Positions 11,432 through 23,503 are shown, counted from the stretch's first letter. The stretch: DNA of 64,000 nucleotides from Talaromyces rugulosus (GCF_013368755.1 NC_049565.1:1178001-1242000), one strand, 5' to 3'. Translations and numbers: made by a program. Notes: a model not told the origin generated them from the sequence alone.

Positions 11432-12406
11432 ATGGCCGACGCACCCAGTGGCTGGTTAGATATCCATGGCCACTTTTCCCTTCCACGGGCTGCGTCAGAA
11501 GATGCTGGTGTAGTAAAAGCCTTTCGTGATATCCACTTCATGCTCTCAGAAGCACCCCGGTTCAATGCAGAGGACACCTTGGCCTATAATGATCGCGCCG
11601 GTGTCTCCATGCAAATGCTGTCAAGTCTCCCACCAACGACAGATCAACTGAGAAAGTCAAACGACTTTGGATTATCTATAGTCCGTCAATACCCGTCACG
11701 ATTCGGCTTACTTGCCGCGTTGCCAACGGATGAGCCAGAAGAAACCTTGAAAGAAATCGAGAGAATGCGAAATCAAGACACACACGACTCGATTCAGCCA
11801 GATGGTTTTGCTGTGACTACGCTTCGGAATGGTGTTAGCCTGGGAGATGCACAGTTACGCCCTGTGTGGGAAGAGCTAAACAACAGAAAAGAAGTTGTCT
11901 TTGTCCACCCGAATGCATACGTCCGGGGCCAAGACGGCCGACCATCTGCTCTCATTGATGTTGCGTTTGATACCGCTCGAACCATCACCGATATGCTATA
12001 CAAACGTGTCTTTCTCGACTTTCCTAAAATCACCTGGGTGTTTGCCCACAGTGGAGGCGCCTTTCCAGCCCTGTCTGGGCGCGTACTGTTACTTGGGCTA
12101 GAGCCGTGGGTTCCTAATCAAGCTCGTATCACCAAGGAGGAGATGAAGAAGCAAATGAGTCGCATCTATATGGACACTGCTGCCACTGCCGCGACAGGTA
12201 TGGAACCTGCCGTGAAGATGGCTGGTATTGAACATATCGTCTATGGGGCTGATTGCGGAGTCCCTTGCTCAACTGAACTCACGATGGAGGAAAATCGAGA
12301 ATCTGTCATGGCTATTGCCCAGAAGAATACAGGGGACGGCAACTTTGTCGGCATGAATGGATTTGATCTGTTTCCAAATGCCAAAGTAAGAGCTGCATCA
12401 AGTTAA
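11432..12406 (+). CDS. Amidohydrolase-2 family protein (ACMSD / decarboxylase-like)
   Basis: Single-exon gene of 324 residues, metal-dependent TIM-barrel hydrolase/decarboxylase of the amidohydrolase-2 (PF04909) type that includes 2-amino-3-carboxymuconate semialdehyde decarboxylase and gamma-resorcylate decarboxylase. Metal-binding residues are visible in order: DIHGHF near residue 10, the VFVHPN histidine near 156, VFAHSGG near 206 and the aspartate in IVYGADCG near 270. No signal peptide, so cytosolic. The substrate cannot be told from sequence; a carboxylated aromatic or muconate-type acid is the family-based guess. Confidence 0.8.
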   Translation: MADAPSGWLDIHGHFSLPRAASEDAGVVKAFRDIHFMLSEAPRFNAEDTLAYNDRAGVSMQMLSSLPPTTDQLRKSNDFGLSIVRQYPSRFGLLAALPTDEPEETLKEIERMRNQDTHDSIQPDGFAVTTLRNGVSLGDAQLRPVWEELNNRKEVVFVHPNAYVRGQDGRPSALIDVAFDTARTITDMLYKRVFLDFPKITWVFAHSGGAFPALSGRVLLLGLEPWVPNQARITKEEMKKQMSRIYMDTAATAATGMEPAVKMAGIEHIVYGADCGVPCSTELTMEENRESVMAIAQKNTGDGNFVGMNGFDLFPNAKVRAASS

Positions 12407-12865
12407 AACTGCTAGTGGGCACTTGGGTGTTTGAATGTGGTGCTATTCGTTCTAAGGCTTCTCGAAGGCAAAATATTATCAGTAATAGAACAATGATAAA
12501 TTTGCAATTTGTATTCTTCTTCTGTAAATTTAGCCTCAAAAACCCTCTATTTTTGTATTAATAGGGATCACAGAAATAACTGCCCAGATAATTATTCTCC
12601 CAAAACCGAGTACAGCACACACAAATATGATGCGTAGCGAGTGACACATGGCGGACTAACCTTCCAGATCAAGCATTTTTCGATTCCTATAGGTTTGTCC
12701 AAAAATCATATGATTTCCTATTTATAGTATTAGTGGCTTTTAGTATCAGTGCTGTCTAGATGTATAACTTGGCACAACCAGACAGATGTCGCTTACCGGC
12801 GCATACTCCATGCCAAATCCTCCGCGTCTCATAGCCTGTCCACTGGACGACACTGAGGGATAGTT
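12407..12865. other. Intergenic between convergent genes
   Basis: 459 bp between the 3' ends of the amidohydrolase and the NadR-like kinase. AT-rich; no coding frame recognised. Confidence 0.5.
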
Positions 12866-13498
12866 TTACTCAATATGCATACTAATCCTAGTTGCCGGGT
12901 TTCCGTACACCTTCCACATATTCAGGACATAGTCAACTCGATCCTCTAGATCCACCAGTTCCATTGGGATAACGTAAAATGGGATGTCGTTTTCTTGTAG
13001 AACTCGGGCAAATGTAAGATGAACATTGTACCACTCCTCCCACGAGTCTGCCATTAGCCGTGTTCCATCGTCCGTCGACCACTCTTTGTGCGGTGGACAG
13101 ACAAAAACCAGTGACCTTTTCATTCGATCACGCAGAAATGGCCACCCGAGTGACTTTTCGAGGAGCTTCTGGGCGCGAGGAGGACCATACTGCACCCCAT
13201 AGACAATAGGATCTACCCCTGACCGGTCTGATAGAATCATACTGTGTGCGAGTTTGGTCTCTTTCTCAAACTGAGCGGTGAGGATAAGCTGTTGCAGTTG
13301 TAATGCTCTGTCGGGATTGCTTGTTATATCTTCTCGCGTAAACTGGTTTTGGGACAGAACGTCTCGGGCAACCTCAGTAACTGCGGAAAATGGCGATGAA
13401 GGATACTTCAGTTTGATAGTCTCTCTCAAGGCTGCAAGGAGAGTAGTCTTTCCAGTGCATTGTGCACCAATGAGATAGACCGAGACAGCTGTAGACAT
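12866..13498 (-). CDS. P-loop ATPase/kinase of the AAA_28 / NadR-like type
   Basis: Single exon of 210 residues from the ATG at 13,498; an in-frame ATG at 13,690 would add 64 residues of unlikely sequence. The Walker A motif GAQCTGKTT starts near residue 11. The layout (P-loop, SAVTEVARDVL, then ILSDRSGVDPIVYG as a Walker B-like strand, then VCPPHKEWSTDDGTR) matches the AAA_28 family that includes the ribosylnicotinamide kinase domain of NadR. Predicted to be a cytosolic nucleotide or nucleoside kinase, substrate unknown. Divergent from the RdRP-helicase gene with only 347 bp between starts. A C/T tract (minus strand) at 13,585-13,607 lies in the likely 5' UTR. Confidence 0.75.
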   Translation of the reverse strand: MSTAVSVYLIGAQCTGKTTLLAALRETIKLKYPSSPFSAVTEVARDVLSQNQFTREDITSNPDRALQLQQLILTAQFEKETKLAHSMILSDRSGVDPIVYGVQYGPPRAQKLLEKSLGWPFLRDRMKRSLVFVCPPHKEWSTDDGTRLMADSWEEWYNVHLTFARVLQENDIPFYVIPMELVDLEDRVDYVLNMWKVYGNPATRISMHIE

Positions 13499-13845
13499 CG
13501 CTGTGTTGGGTCGAATTCTGGTTATTTGCTTGAATAAGTTTTTAGAGATACATGCTGTAGTGAAGATAAAATGAGGGAGAAGAGAGAGAAAGAGAAAGAG
13601 AGAGAAGTCACGGGAGGCTATAGGGCGCCACCTGCACATCTCATTGCTTCTTTCGACAGGGATTCCGGCCACCGCATTACGCCCCGTCACTTACCTGGCA
13701 CCAATGTGAAGTGCAGCAAGCAACCAGTGGCTGCAGCCATTCGATAATTCTGTCGAGGGGTGCTTCGATTTTTTTCTGCATACGAACAGAGCTCATCGGT
13801 CGCTTCATCTCGCCTTCTCTCGTCTATCTCTATCACACATTAAAC
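13499..13845. promoter_or_regulatory. Divergent promoter, NadR-like kinase / RdRP-helicase
   Basis: 347 bp. A GA/CT tract at 13,580-13,607 is typical of fungal 5' regions. No TATA box is evident on either strand. Confidence 0.4.
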
Positions 13846-16800
13846 ATGGCACCCCAGAGCTTGGGTTCATTTTCACAAATTCTGCAATCCGAATTTCTCT
13901 TGACAGACTCAAAGTGGTGCTACAATGTTAATGAGTTGCCTGGCCCCAAAATAACGAATCCAGGTGGATGGGTCAAATCGCTAGACCTCGAATGTTCTCG
14001 AACGACTCAAAAACTAGAGTTGAAGTTTATCAAAGTCGATCAAAACCGTGCAACTAGCACTCGAGAGATAGCCCACTTGATCCATTTATCTTTCTCCGAC
14101 TTTCGTCTGGGTAAGGTCGTCGAAGACGAGTGGCAAGGCTGTACTGCTAGAGAAACGGGCGACTACCTAGTTCGATTGCTCCAGCATGGAATAAAATTGA
14201 ATGGGATACTTTACAGTTTTTACGGTCATAGCAACAGTCAGCTGAAATCGCGATCTTGCTATTTACTACGTGGATCGAAAGAGGAGGTGACTAGACTGGT
14301 AGAATCTCTCGGGGACTTTTCCAAAATCCAAACTGTCGCTAAAAAGGCAAAACGAATCGGGCTGCTCTTTTCGTCCTGCCATGCTCTCCTTAAGGTTGCA
14401 TGTGGCCGATATGAAGACATTGACGATATTGAAGCATCGGGATATAACTTTACCGATGGCTGCGGCTTGGTCGGAGGGAGCACTGCCAGGCTCCTGTCTC
14501 AAAAATTGAAAATCGTCATTCATAACCAACTTTACCATCCTTCTGTCTTTCAAATTCGATTCAAGGGATACAAAGGAATCGTGTCTTTGGAACCCCAGTT
14601 GCGCAAAGGCTGTTACTTCCAATTTCGAGCTTCAATGCGAAAGTTCTCAGGCACAACAGATTCTTCTTTTGCTGTGGTTGACTATTCTCAGGTAAAGATT
14701 TCCTCCCATCCATCTAGACTGGTTGTATGGTCTAACTGATAATTAAGCCCTATACATACGGATATCTCAACGATGATATTGTGCTTCTCCTTCACGCACT
14801 CGGAATCACGAAAGACGTGTTATGGAAAAAGCAGCGGGAACACTTTCATCGCTTACAGGACTCTTTAACAGACCCAGGAGTGGCATTTGTTGTCTTGTGT
14901 TCCCTAGGTCGGTTAGATCTCGTGGAGAAACTGGTTTTGGGTGGAATCGAGAAGATTGCTAGCCCCCTACGTGGTCTAGTCAACAGCGAGCTTACCAAGA
15001 TGCTCAATAAACGACAAGAGCACAAGTGTCGCATTTTGGTACCTGATTCTCGACTGGTTTTCGGTATATGCGACCCTAGGGAAGTCCTCGAGGAAGGGGA
15101 GTGCTTCTTGCGCGTCACCGACGACATGTATGGGAGGCGCCCTAGAACGATCCACAGCTGTGAAGTGCTAGTGACTAGGAACCCTTGTTTACATCCAGGT
15201 GACTTACGGAAGTTGAAGGCTGTCGATAAGCCAGAACTTGCCCACCTGACGGACTGCATCATATTCCCCGTCAAGGGAAAAAGGCCCACGGCTGATCAGA
15301 TGTCAGGGGGAGATTTGGATGGAGATAAATGTAAGTCATCCTATTTGGCTATGTACTATTACCCTAAGAAATTCTGCGCACTGATAAATATGGCAAGTTT
15401 TCGTCTGTTGGGATCCGGATCTTGTCCCAACCACCATGTCCGAGCCTGCTGAATATCCACCCGGCCAAGCCCCCGTATCATTCCAGGGTATCACAGTAGA
15501 CGATTGGATTGAATATTTTGCACGATATACCAGTGCTAGCTTGGGTCGTGTCAAGAAACTGTTTTTACAATGGGCAGTCCACAAAGGCGCCTTGAGTAGG
15601 GAATGCCAGGAGCTCAATCGATTACACTCACTCAGCGTTGATGGAAATCGCATCAAGATCCCGGACAGACTTGCGACACCGCCTCCACTAGATGAAGATA
15701 TCAGTCAAGGGTTTATCTTGCACATACTACACGAAGAGGCCAGGAAAGAGGCACTGAAAAAGCTGCTGGCACCAACTCCTCGAAGCAAGTACGATACGAG
15801 AGAAGTCATCGAGACTATTCTCTGTCAGCCGCGGACATGCTCTGAGTTTTCTATGCTACGTTTAGTCCATGACTGGTGCTGTCAGACGAGCGAGGCTAAT
15901 ATTAGCGAGCTGCTTCATTACTTTGACCTCCCTGCAATGACACCCGAACAGCGCCGCTGGTTGCTTCGTGAGTTACCGACGTCGATTGAGTATCCCTCTT
16001 TGGTAATGAACGGCCTCCTTTATTCAGGCATTCTTGACAGGCAAGAGTTGATTCCTTTTCATCTGGACTATCCGGGCATGCGATGGAAACGTATCTTTTC
16101 TACTGACGATCGCCTGGCAAATCTGTTCGAAGTGATTGCAAAATCATTTTCCGAATTCCACCGAAAACTTCTCGTACTGAAAGTCCACGAACGGCTAACC
16201 ATAGCCATCTACATTCAACAGCAAATAGCCCCTGAAGAAGAAGTCCTGGTAGGGCAGGGGGTAAGGGTTATTGCCTTCCCACATACACAAGAGCCCGGTA
16301 ATCGCCGTGGTCGTATTCATGCTACGAAATCGACATACCACCTATACTACGACCATAATGTCTTTCAATTATACCAGTCTAGACGACAAAACACATTCGT
16401 ATGGATTGGACGACCAGGCAAAAACGATTCCTCTTACAAGACTGTTCAGGGTGTAGCAAATCGTAATCGGGAGCGCCAGAAGACAATTGATGCCGGGGTT
16501 AACCGAGACTGGGTGACGAGTATCGCGTTGGATCGGTTTAGTGCACATACAAAAACCCAGATAGGACGAGTATACCGGGATGATATTGTTGCTGCAGTAA
16601 GTGATTGCCTTGAATGTAGTCAACCCATGGATTTTGGTTATCGCTGCGAGAACGGAGTCAGCTTACAAGATATAGGAATTATATGTCATTAGCAACACCG
16701 ACGTGAACTCATTCCAGGTCTTAGATTTATGGATGGAAAGCGTTGACACCATGGAGACTATTCCATTGTTTGAGAAGGTTCCGCCTCCTCTCACGATTCC

Positions 16801-19240
16801 TGAACTGGCTACGGCGGATTTGACATCCCAACCGGATGATATTCGCGGCTTTTTTGAATCAGGGGATATCTCATTACTAGATCAGGCCTCTTTGCAAGGC
16901 AAAATTTCGACAATTTTGCAGGTATGCTTTGAAACTGCTGGGACCAGTCTCTCCGGGAACATATATGAGCACTATCTCCAATCGTCTGAGGCAGTAGCAG
17001 CATGGGCGATGCAAGAGGAATTACTGGAGGGGTTGATCCAGGGCCTAGTATACACACCCGGCCACGTAGTATTCTTTGCAGCACTTTCTCCATGGCAAGA
17101 AAACTTCCCTTGGTCCCTGTCACGAACATTAAAAGCACAGAGCTTACGCCTGCTAAAGGCGACGTTCCAGGCGACCAGCACGAGTGGCATATTTGCACTG
17201 AAGGCAATGAAAACCATCCTTGGTGAGATCGATTCATTATCGCTAGAATCGTTTCAAGGAATAGTGGAAGATGCATGTCTTCTATTGAAATCTCCGGACC
17301 AGTTGCTTGATATTTATCTCGACGGTCTCGCGCACACAAGTGAGAGGCTGATACATGAGTCCCCCACCGTAAGGGATTATTTCACTCGACATATGTTCGC
17401 CATTACTCTCGACCACTGCGAAGAGGCATCCGAATCAGTTTCGCGTAAAGACGATCTGTGGGCTTTTGAGCCGTTTACTCTCTCCTCTGAGCCTCCCGTC
17501 CTAGTTAGCCATCGCCGCCTAGATGCACCACAGCTAGAGCGCTTGGCAGCTGGGGATCATGTCCAGTTTCAACTGGCTAGATATCCAGAAAATGTTTTCC
17601 TCACTGAAAAACCAATGTTTGATGCAACCATTGAATCGTCCACACAAGGTTCGGTAACCTTTATGTGCCTGTCTTATCCCCCGCACTATTGTGTCTCGGC
17701 TCGGTGGCGGATGAAGCACTGTGGCTCCTTTGTCACTTCCAGAGCTATGCTAGACTCGCTAGTTAGCTTAATCAAGGATAAAGAAAGGGCATGCGCATTA
17801 TATCCGTTACTTGTTGAAAACAAATCATTGAAGCATGATTCTTTAGGTGATAGATACAAATACCGAACCGACCTCAACCAATGCCAGAATGAGGCTGTGG
17901 AATATTCGCTCAAAGCTCCCTTGACGTGCATATGGGGACCTCCTGGAACAGGAAAGACGCAAACAGTGGCTGTAATTTTGCAGGAGCTCATATCGAGAAG
18001 ACCAGAAGATCGTATTCTTGTGACAGCTCCTACTCACAATGCAGTGGATAACATTCTGAAGCGTTATCTAGGAGTTGCTGGACAAACTGGTTTGAGACCT
18101 CTGCGAGTGTCCACAAATGTAAGCTTCTATGTAGCTCTATCCTAATTTTAGTGGCTATGCTAACATCTACTCTGATCCGAATAGATTTGGAAAGTAGACC
18201 GGGAATTACTCGGGTATACTTGTGATGGAATGGAACGCAAAGAGATTGGCCATAATCGAACCTCTAGAAACCAGGCCCTGGAACGTATTCAACAGGCCCG
18301 GCTGATTTTCACAACCTGTGCTGGAGCCGGACTAGGTCTCCTCCGAGGCGAGGAATTTCCCATCGTTATAATTGATGAATCGTCCCAACAAACAGAACCA
18401 ATGTCACTCGTACCACTAACAAAGGGTTGCCAGAAAGCAATCTTGGTTGGGGACCATGTCCAGCTGCGCGCCACTGTGAGGAAATACACAAAGATTCTAG
18501 GCTTTGAGATCTCCCTCTTTGAGCGTTTGTACATTGCTGAAAATATACCGGCAGGCTCGCTGCAAAGGGTTATGCTAAATGTACAATACCGAATGCATCC
18601 ACAGATATGTGATTTTCCTTCTCAGGAATTCTATGAGGGGAAGCTCAAAGCAGACACTTCATGTGAGCGAAACACCCTGCCAGAACACGGTTTCCCATGG
18701 CCCGAGATCCCGTCTTCTGGAGGGCAATTGGAGCGATGTGTGTTTGTTCCATGCCTTGGGGAAGAGGACGTTGGCCATCGCTCAAAAGGGAATCTGCTCC
18801 AGGCGGAACTTTGCAAGGAGATCTATCGTATGATAGTTTCCACATCGGTATCTGTCGCTGTTCTCACTCCATACACAAGACAGGTCAAAATATTGAAAGA
18901 CCGCCTACCCGGTTCAGCTACAGTCACCAGCATCGATGGGTTTCAGGGCCAGGAAGCCGATATTATCATCTATGTCACCGTTCGATGTAACCCACATGGA
19001 GATATTGGCTTCTTAAGCGATCTGAGGCGCCTGAATGTTGTATTGACCCGAGCCCGATCCGGTTTGATTGTCATTGGCTGTCCTCGAACCTTGACGAATG
19101 CAGAATCTCCTACCTCTTCAGACGAGAAGGGTGACTCCCGTATTTTTAATTCTCGCACGGTTGACCAAGATGCTGGGCCAGTTTGGAAACGCCTGGTACA
19201 GTCTCTGAAACGGGTAGAAATACCATTGGCCTCTAAGTAG
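13846..19240 (+). CDS. RNA-dependent RNA polymerase fused to a UPF1-like SF1 helicase
   Basis: Exons 13846-14691, 14748-15330, 15398-16596, 16676-18118 and 18185-19240 are in phase, giving about 1,708 residues. The ATG at 13,846 has a good context (AACATGGC). Residues about 1-880 are a eukaryotic cellular RdRP core of the QDE-1/SAD-1/Rdp1 family: GYNFTDGCGLVGG, HSCEVLVTRNPCLHPGDLRK, the catalytic SGGDLDGDK (near 468-476, its last codon split by intron 2) and FFVCWDPDLVPTT. Residues about 1,270-1,708 are a complete SF1B helicase: Walker A GPPGTGKT (about 1297-1304), DESSQ (about 1421), GDHVQLR, VQYRMHP (about 1490), SIDGFQGQE (about 1606) and LTRARSG (about 1645), closest in type to Hrr1/SAD-3/UPF1. 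The joining intron (16597-16675) is GTAAGT..ATAG, and the following exon reads YVISNTDVNSFQVLDLWMES without a start codon of its own. Probable role: dsRNA synthesis plus RNA unwinding in RNA silencing. Confidence 0.9.
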
Positions 19241-19545
19241 ATAGATAATTCCCTCATAGTGGATTCTATTGATGACCAAATTGTACATTAAGAACAAAAT
19301 GACCTAGTTGCATCTCTTTGCAATCTTAACTGGCTATGGATTTCTATTGACTCCGACTCGTAATTTGAGCTACCTCATATAAAACTTTGATTCAAATATC
19401 TCTGATAGCACTTGATGTTTCCGATATCAAGGACTTTTTGCAATATTACTACACGTCGATGAATATAGCTGATAACAATCAAGGCATAATCTACATATTA
19501 AACTATCGGCACATGTGTGTACACTCTGTATGTACTACGGCTAGC
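19241..19545. other. Intergenic between convergent genes
   Basis: 305 bp, AT-rich, between the RdRP-helicase stop and the cutinase stop. Nothing recognised. Confidence 0.5.
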
Positions 19546-20584
19546 TTACTGAGCACTCTGCACAGCAGCAAGTCCAGCCACAAATTCCGCAGCCTGACCC
19601 GCCATCCCATTATTTCCATATGTAAAATGCTGGGGAGTGAGCATCAGGCGAACAAACTGGTCCGGGGTCAAGTTCGACACGAATGAATCCCAGCTTTTGA
19701 CCAATTGCTTAGGAAACTCAACAATCAAGCTTGCAGCGGCTTTGATCTGTTGTGTTCCGACAGTGACGTCGGGCAACGATGAGAACGGACCGACAATGTC
19801 GGAGATCGAGGTCGGCAATTTAAAGTCATTCGGCAATTGGGCGCAAAGCGGATCGAAAACGGTACCAGTGACGCAGGACGAGGAGAAGCTGCTGCTGGGG
19901 ATGGATGTTGGAAGAGAGATGCCGCTCCAAACGCCATTGGGATCTCCGAATGTGACTAGGGCTGCTACCTTGTCCAGCGCTGCCGAGGAGACTTGTTCGA
20001 GGGCTTTGTGGGCGACAAGAGCACCTTGGCTGTATTGTGGATGATTCTATCAGGATTCATGGCCATAGAATGGTTCACGCAGAGGTAGCGTTCGGTATAA
20101 TGTCTATTGATTCTTACCTCCAGCCTGATACAATGATTGCACTGTCGGGACATTTTGAATTGTAGTCATTGACAGTTGACGCAAGCGATGCAGCACCATC
20201 ATCACTGCCGCCATCAGAGAGATAGCCATCTAGGTCGGCCTTATATGCAGTTGAGTCGACACCTTGCAAGGCAACAGAGGGCAAACGGGAGGAGAGTTCC
20301 TCAAAGAATTGAGGGCCAACCCACACGCCAATGTTTCTATATTTTGACTTAGTAAATGCGACTTTCTTATTTCCCCAGAGACCATCGTGTAATTGCAGAG
20401 AAAAAAGGTTGCAAACATACCCAGAGTCGAATGTGCCCCTGGCAAAGATAGCAGCTACCGATGCACAGTCCGCATTTCCTTGGATCACATCGGCCATTCC
20501 ATTCTCTGTATCGTTGACATCCTGGCCTGCAACGACCATTCCCAGCACACTGCATGCAGCTAGGTGACTGATAACTGACTTCAT
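19546..20584 (-). CDS. Secreted cutinase family esterase (CE5-like)
   Basis: Exons 20584-20421, 20336-20118 and 20029-19546 give 288 residues. Residues 1-20 (MKSVISHLAACSVLGMVVAG) are a signal peptide. The mature protein shows cutinase landmarks: ADCASVAAIFARGTFDSG, GPQFFEEL, and the nucleophile elbow GWSQGA, whose serine codon is split by intron 2 (AG|C). Later, the aspartate region (VFDPLC) and the catalytic histidine (PQHFTYGNN) are visible. Cutinases hydrolyse cutin or other polyester and short acyl esters outside the cell. An alternative is acetylxylan esterase of the same fold, but the length and C-terminus favour a cutinase-like enzyme. Intron 1 (84 nt) has no in-frame stop. Confidence 0.85.
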
Positions 20585-21579
20585 CTTTTTTTAATTTTCT
20601 TTTTTGCCGGTTTCTTTCACTGAAATAAGAAATAAGAAATGAGATGTGTAACCAGTTGACAGCTCTGGGAATCCCTATTGTGCTTTTAAGTACCTGAGAA
20701 TCCGCGGCATTTAAATAAAGTTATTTAGGTTCGCCCTTAATGTTTGTTTGTTCTGCAGAAGGAACAATGGGGCCAAACAAATTTCCTACATGACACCATA
20801 GATCTCGTTCATGGTTTAATCGGGTTAGTCTGTTCTACTTTCTTCTGCTTGATCGTCGCCGCTTGGCTGTGCAGGATTCGGCCCCCCGGGGTGAAACGGT
20901 CGATACGTCTCGTCCGGGTTGTATCACCGCGCGGAGTGCGTCGCAAAGCATATAAACCTAAAGCAACTGTATTCCTGAAGGAATAAATATCGGGATATGA
21001 TGCGAAATGAATAACCTTTCAATTGATGTTCCCAATATTTGAAAGTGTGAGATGTCGCCCGAACAGCGGCTGATCAGTATATAATAAGGTGTATATCAAG
21101 TCTAACGATCGACTGCACCGTGACAGGGAAGTTGCCCCTCTCCATAAATTCACAGAAAGGATATTTTTTTATGCATCTGGTCCAGGGGTTAGAATTTTTT
21201 TTTTTTTTTTTTGGTGTGGTAGGGACAGACACTGGAGGCTCGACTTCACAACTTTTTATGTAGACGATAAACAGGAGTATTCCATTGTGGTCAACTGGGG
21301 ACGCCCTTGAGCCCGAAAGAAATGTAGCTTTGGATTAACACTTTAGCTTCTCATAAAAAGTTAGCATGAGAAAGATTGAATAATAGTAGTAGGGCTGGTT
21401 TGGTGCCAATAATCAGTTGCTGCCTCAGGCGTCAAAATGTGGATTTGTCACGGCCAATCAGGTTCCCGCACCACCCGCCGCCTCTTGCCTTCTGCTTTCG
21501 TCAGCCGAAGCTCTCTCGACCTTCATCAGAACATATGTGGTCAAGTTTTACATAACCACATGTAAATGTGCTCAATAAA
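20585..21579. other. Divergent promoter region cutinase / Zn2Cys6 regulator
   Basis: 995 bp. Contains a long T run near 21,191-21,211 and no convincing gene. The divergent layout suggests, but does not show, that the regulator could control the cutinase. Confidence 0.45.
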
Positions 21580-23503
21580 ATGAGCCGTCTACTTCGAAAT
21601 AAGGAGGGCTGCTGGACCTGCCGTCTGCGCCGAAAGAAATGCGATGGATCTCGTCCGGAGTGTTCGACATGCACGTCACTCGCCATCCCATGCTACGGAT
21701 ATGGCCCCAAGCCGGATTGGATGGACCACGGCGAGAAAGAAAAGGCAGTGACAGCAAGCTTAAAGCAGGTTGTTAAACATACCTCGCGGCGGAAGGCTAT
21801 CCCGAGGATGCCTAAGGAGCTCTCTCGCCTGATGAACATTGCGCCAAAGAATTCGAGAGAGGCTTCTTCATCGTCCTCGAGTCCTACGCTGAGTATTCAG
21901 CAGGATGGTATCCACGTGCCTGTAAACCAAGACTTGTCTGAAGATATTGAAGATGATACACCGGGAAATAAGCCAACAACTGTAAGAAACTCTCTTCACC
22001 TAGAAGACTTGGACGGTCAAACATAAAGTGTACCTTTCAGATACTAATAATTATTAGAACCCAGTACCCCAGGCCGATGATCATCATGAAGATATTGTTC
22101 TATATCCTATCGCAGCCGACGAGTCTGCGTGCCTAATGCACTATCTGGACAATGTATTTCCGTTACAGTTTCCCATGTACAAACCCAGCATCCTCGAGGG
22201 AGGACGTGGTTGGCTTATGGCTCTTTTGCTGAATATGAAGCCCCTGTATCATGCTACTCTCGCTCTTGGCTCGTATCACCGCCGAAAGGTGGCTCTCAAA
22301 GAGTCCAGTGATCATATGTGCCAGGTGGCTTCTATCATTGAGCAGGAAAAGCACCTTGCAACCTGTTTAGCTGAATTCCAACAAATAATCCGATCAATAA
22401 ACGAGTCACTCCGGGTATCTACTTGTCCAAAGGAAGGGATGAGCGTTATGGCTTTGGTTGTTCAATTGATCTTCTTTGAGGTATTAACATCAAATTTAAT
22501 AATCTCTCTCTCCTTCAACATATGTTAAAATAGTTTTATGCTGATCGGGTTTATTATTCCATAACAGTACTTTACAGGAGAAGGCACTGCATGGCAGATA
22601 CATCTTCATGCCGCGACGAATATGTATCGGCGAGGCTACCCAAACATACTATTTCATTTTAACCTTGGAGAAAGGTCAAAGACAATTATGCTCGAGGATC
22701 TTCCTCTGTCTGAAGGCGAACATCCAGATACCATGCAAGAGGTTGCGACATTTCGCTTTTTGGCTGTAACAGTTGCTTGGCTTGACATAATATCTGCTAT
22801 TACAGCTGGCACAGCACCCCGACTACTACCTAGCTATGCTGATGAAACGGTTTGGAAATGTCCCCAAATCAAATTTGAAAACTACATAGGTTGTAAAGTT
22901 TCGGTGCTGATTCAGATTGGTCGCATTTCTGCCTTGCATGAGCACAAAACAAACGCTATGGCCCAAGATCAGCCGATGAACATCGCTTTTGAAGAAACTG
23001 TTAGTGACATCAGCAGGGAAATTCAGGGCGGACTGAACCAAATGGCCTTGGAGGGACTTTGCTTTGCCGAAGGCGGGCCGAGTGAAAATCCATCTGCTTC
23101 TACTATGAGCCCCCCAGCTGTCGATGATCGCACAATTGTCACCAACGTTTACACTTACATGGCATCTATTTACCTTCATCTCGTCACCTACGGTTTCCAA
23201 CAGATGGAACTTATAAGTTCTAACATTTGTGCCGCACTAGGCATGATTCACGTGCATGTTCCTACCCACCTTTTACCCTCCTTAGTCTGTCCACTATTTG
23301 TCATTGGATGTGTCGCACCACAAGAGGAAGGAATGTCCTTTTTTCGACACATATTTTCGTCACCTCCAGTGCTGGATGCATTGTTTGAACACCGCATGAA
23401 ACTCTTGCCAGTGCTTGAAGAAACATGGAGAAGAAGGGAGACGACAGATAATTTATCATGGGCCCAAGTTCTTGAACTAACACCCAACATCTTGCCTATT
23501 TGA
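21580..23503 (+). CDS. Zn2Cys6 transcription factor with Fungal_trans_2-type C-terminal region
   Basis: Exons 21580-21981, 22058-22480 and 22568-23503, all phase 0, give 586 residues. The DNA-binding cluster is at the N-terminus: CWTCRLRRKKCDGSRPEC then C-x2-C, followed by a basic stretch and a Ser-rich linker. The long C-terminal part (LMHYLDNVFPLQFPMYKP, GWLMALLLNMKPLYHATLAL, FTGEGTAWQIHLHAATNMYR) matches the fungal-specific factor domain PF11951. Probable nuclear regulator; target genes unknown. It sits between cutinase (divergent) and the FAD oxidoreductase (same strand). The first intron has a clear ACTAAT branch site. Confidence 0.85.

Noticed and set aside
16597..16717. Longer intron (acceptor at 16,717) joining the RdRP to the helicase, or a shorter one starting at 16,657
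   Set aside because: Both keep phase, but the acceptor at 16,675 gives the exon start ELYVISNTDVNSFQ, which agrees with RdRP-helicase sequences as I know them, and uses the best donor (GTAAGT).
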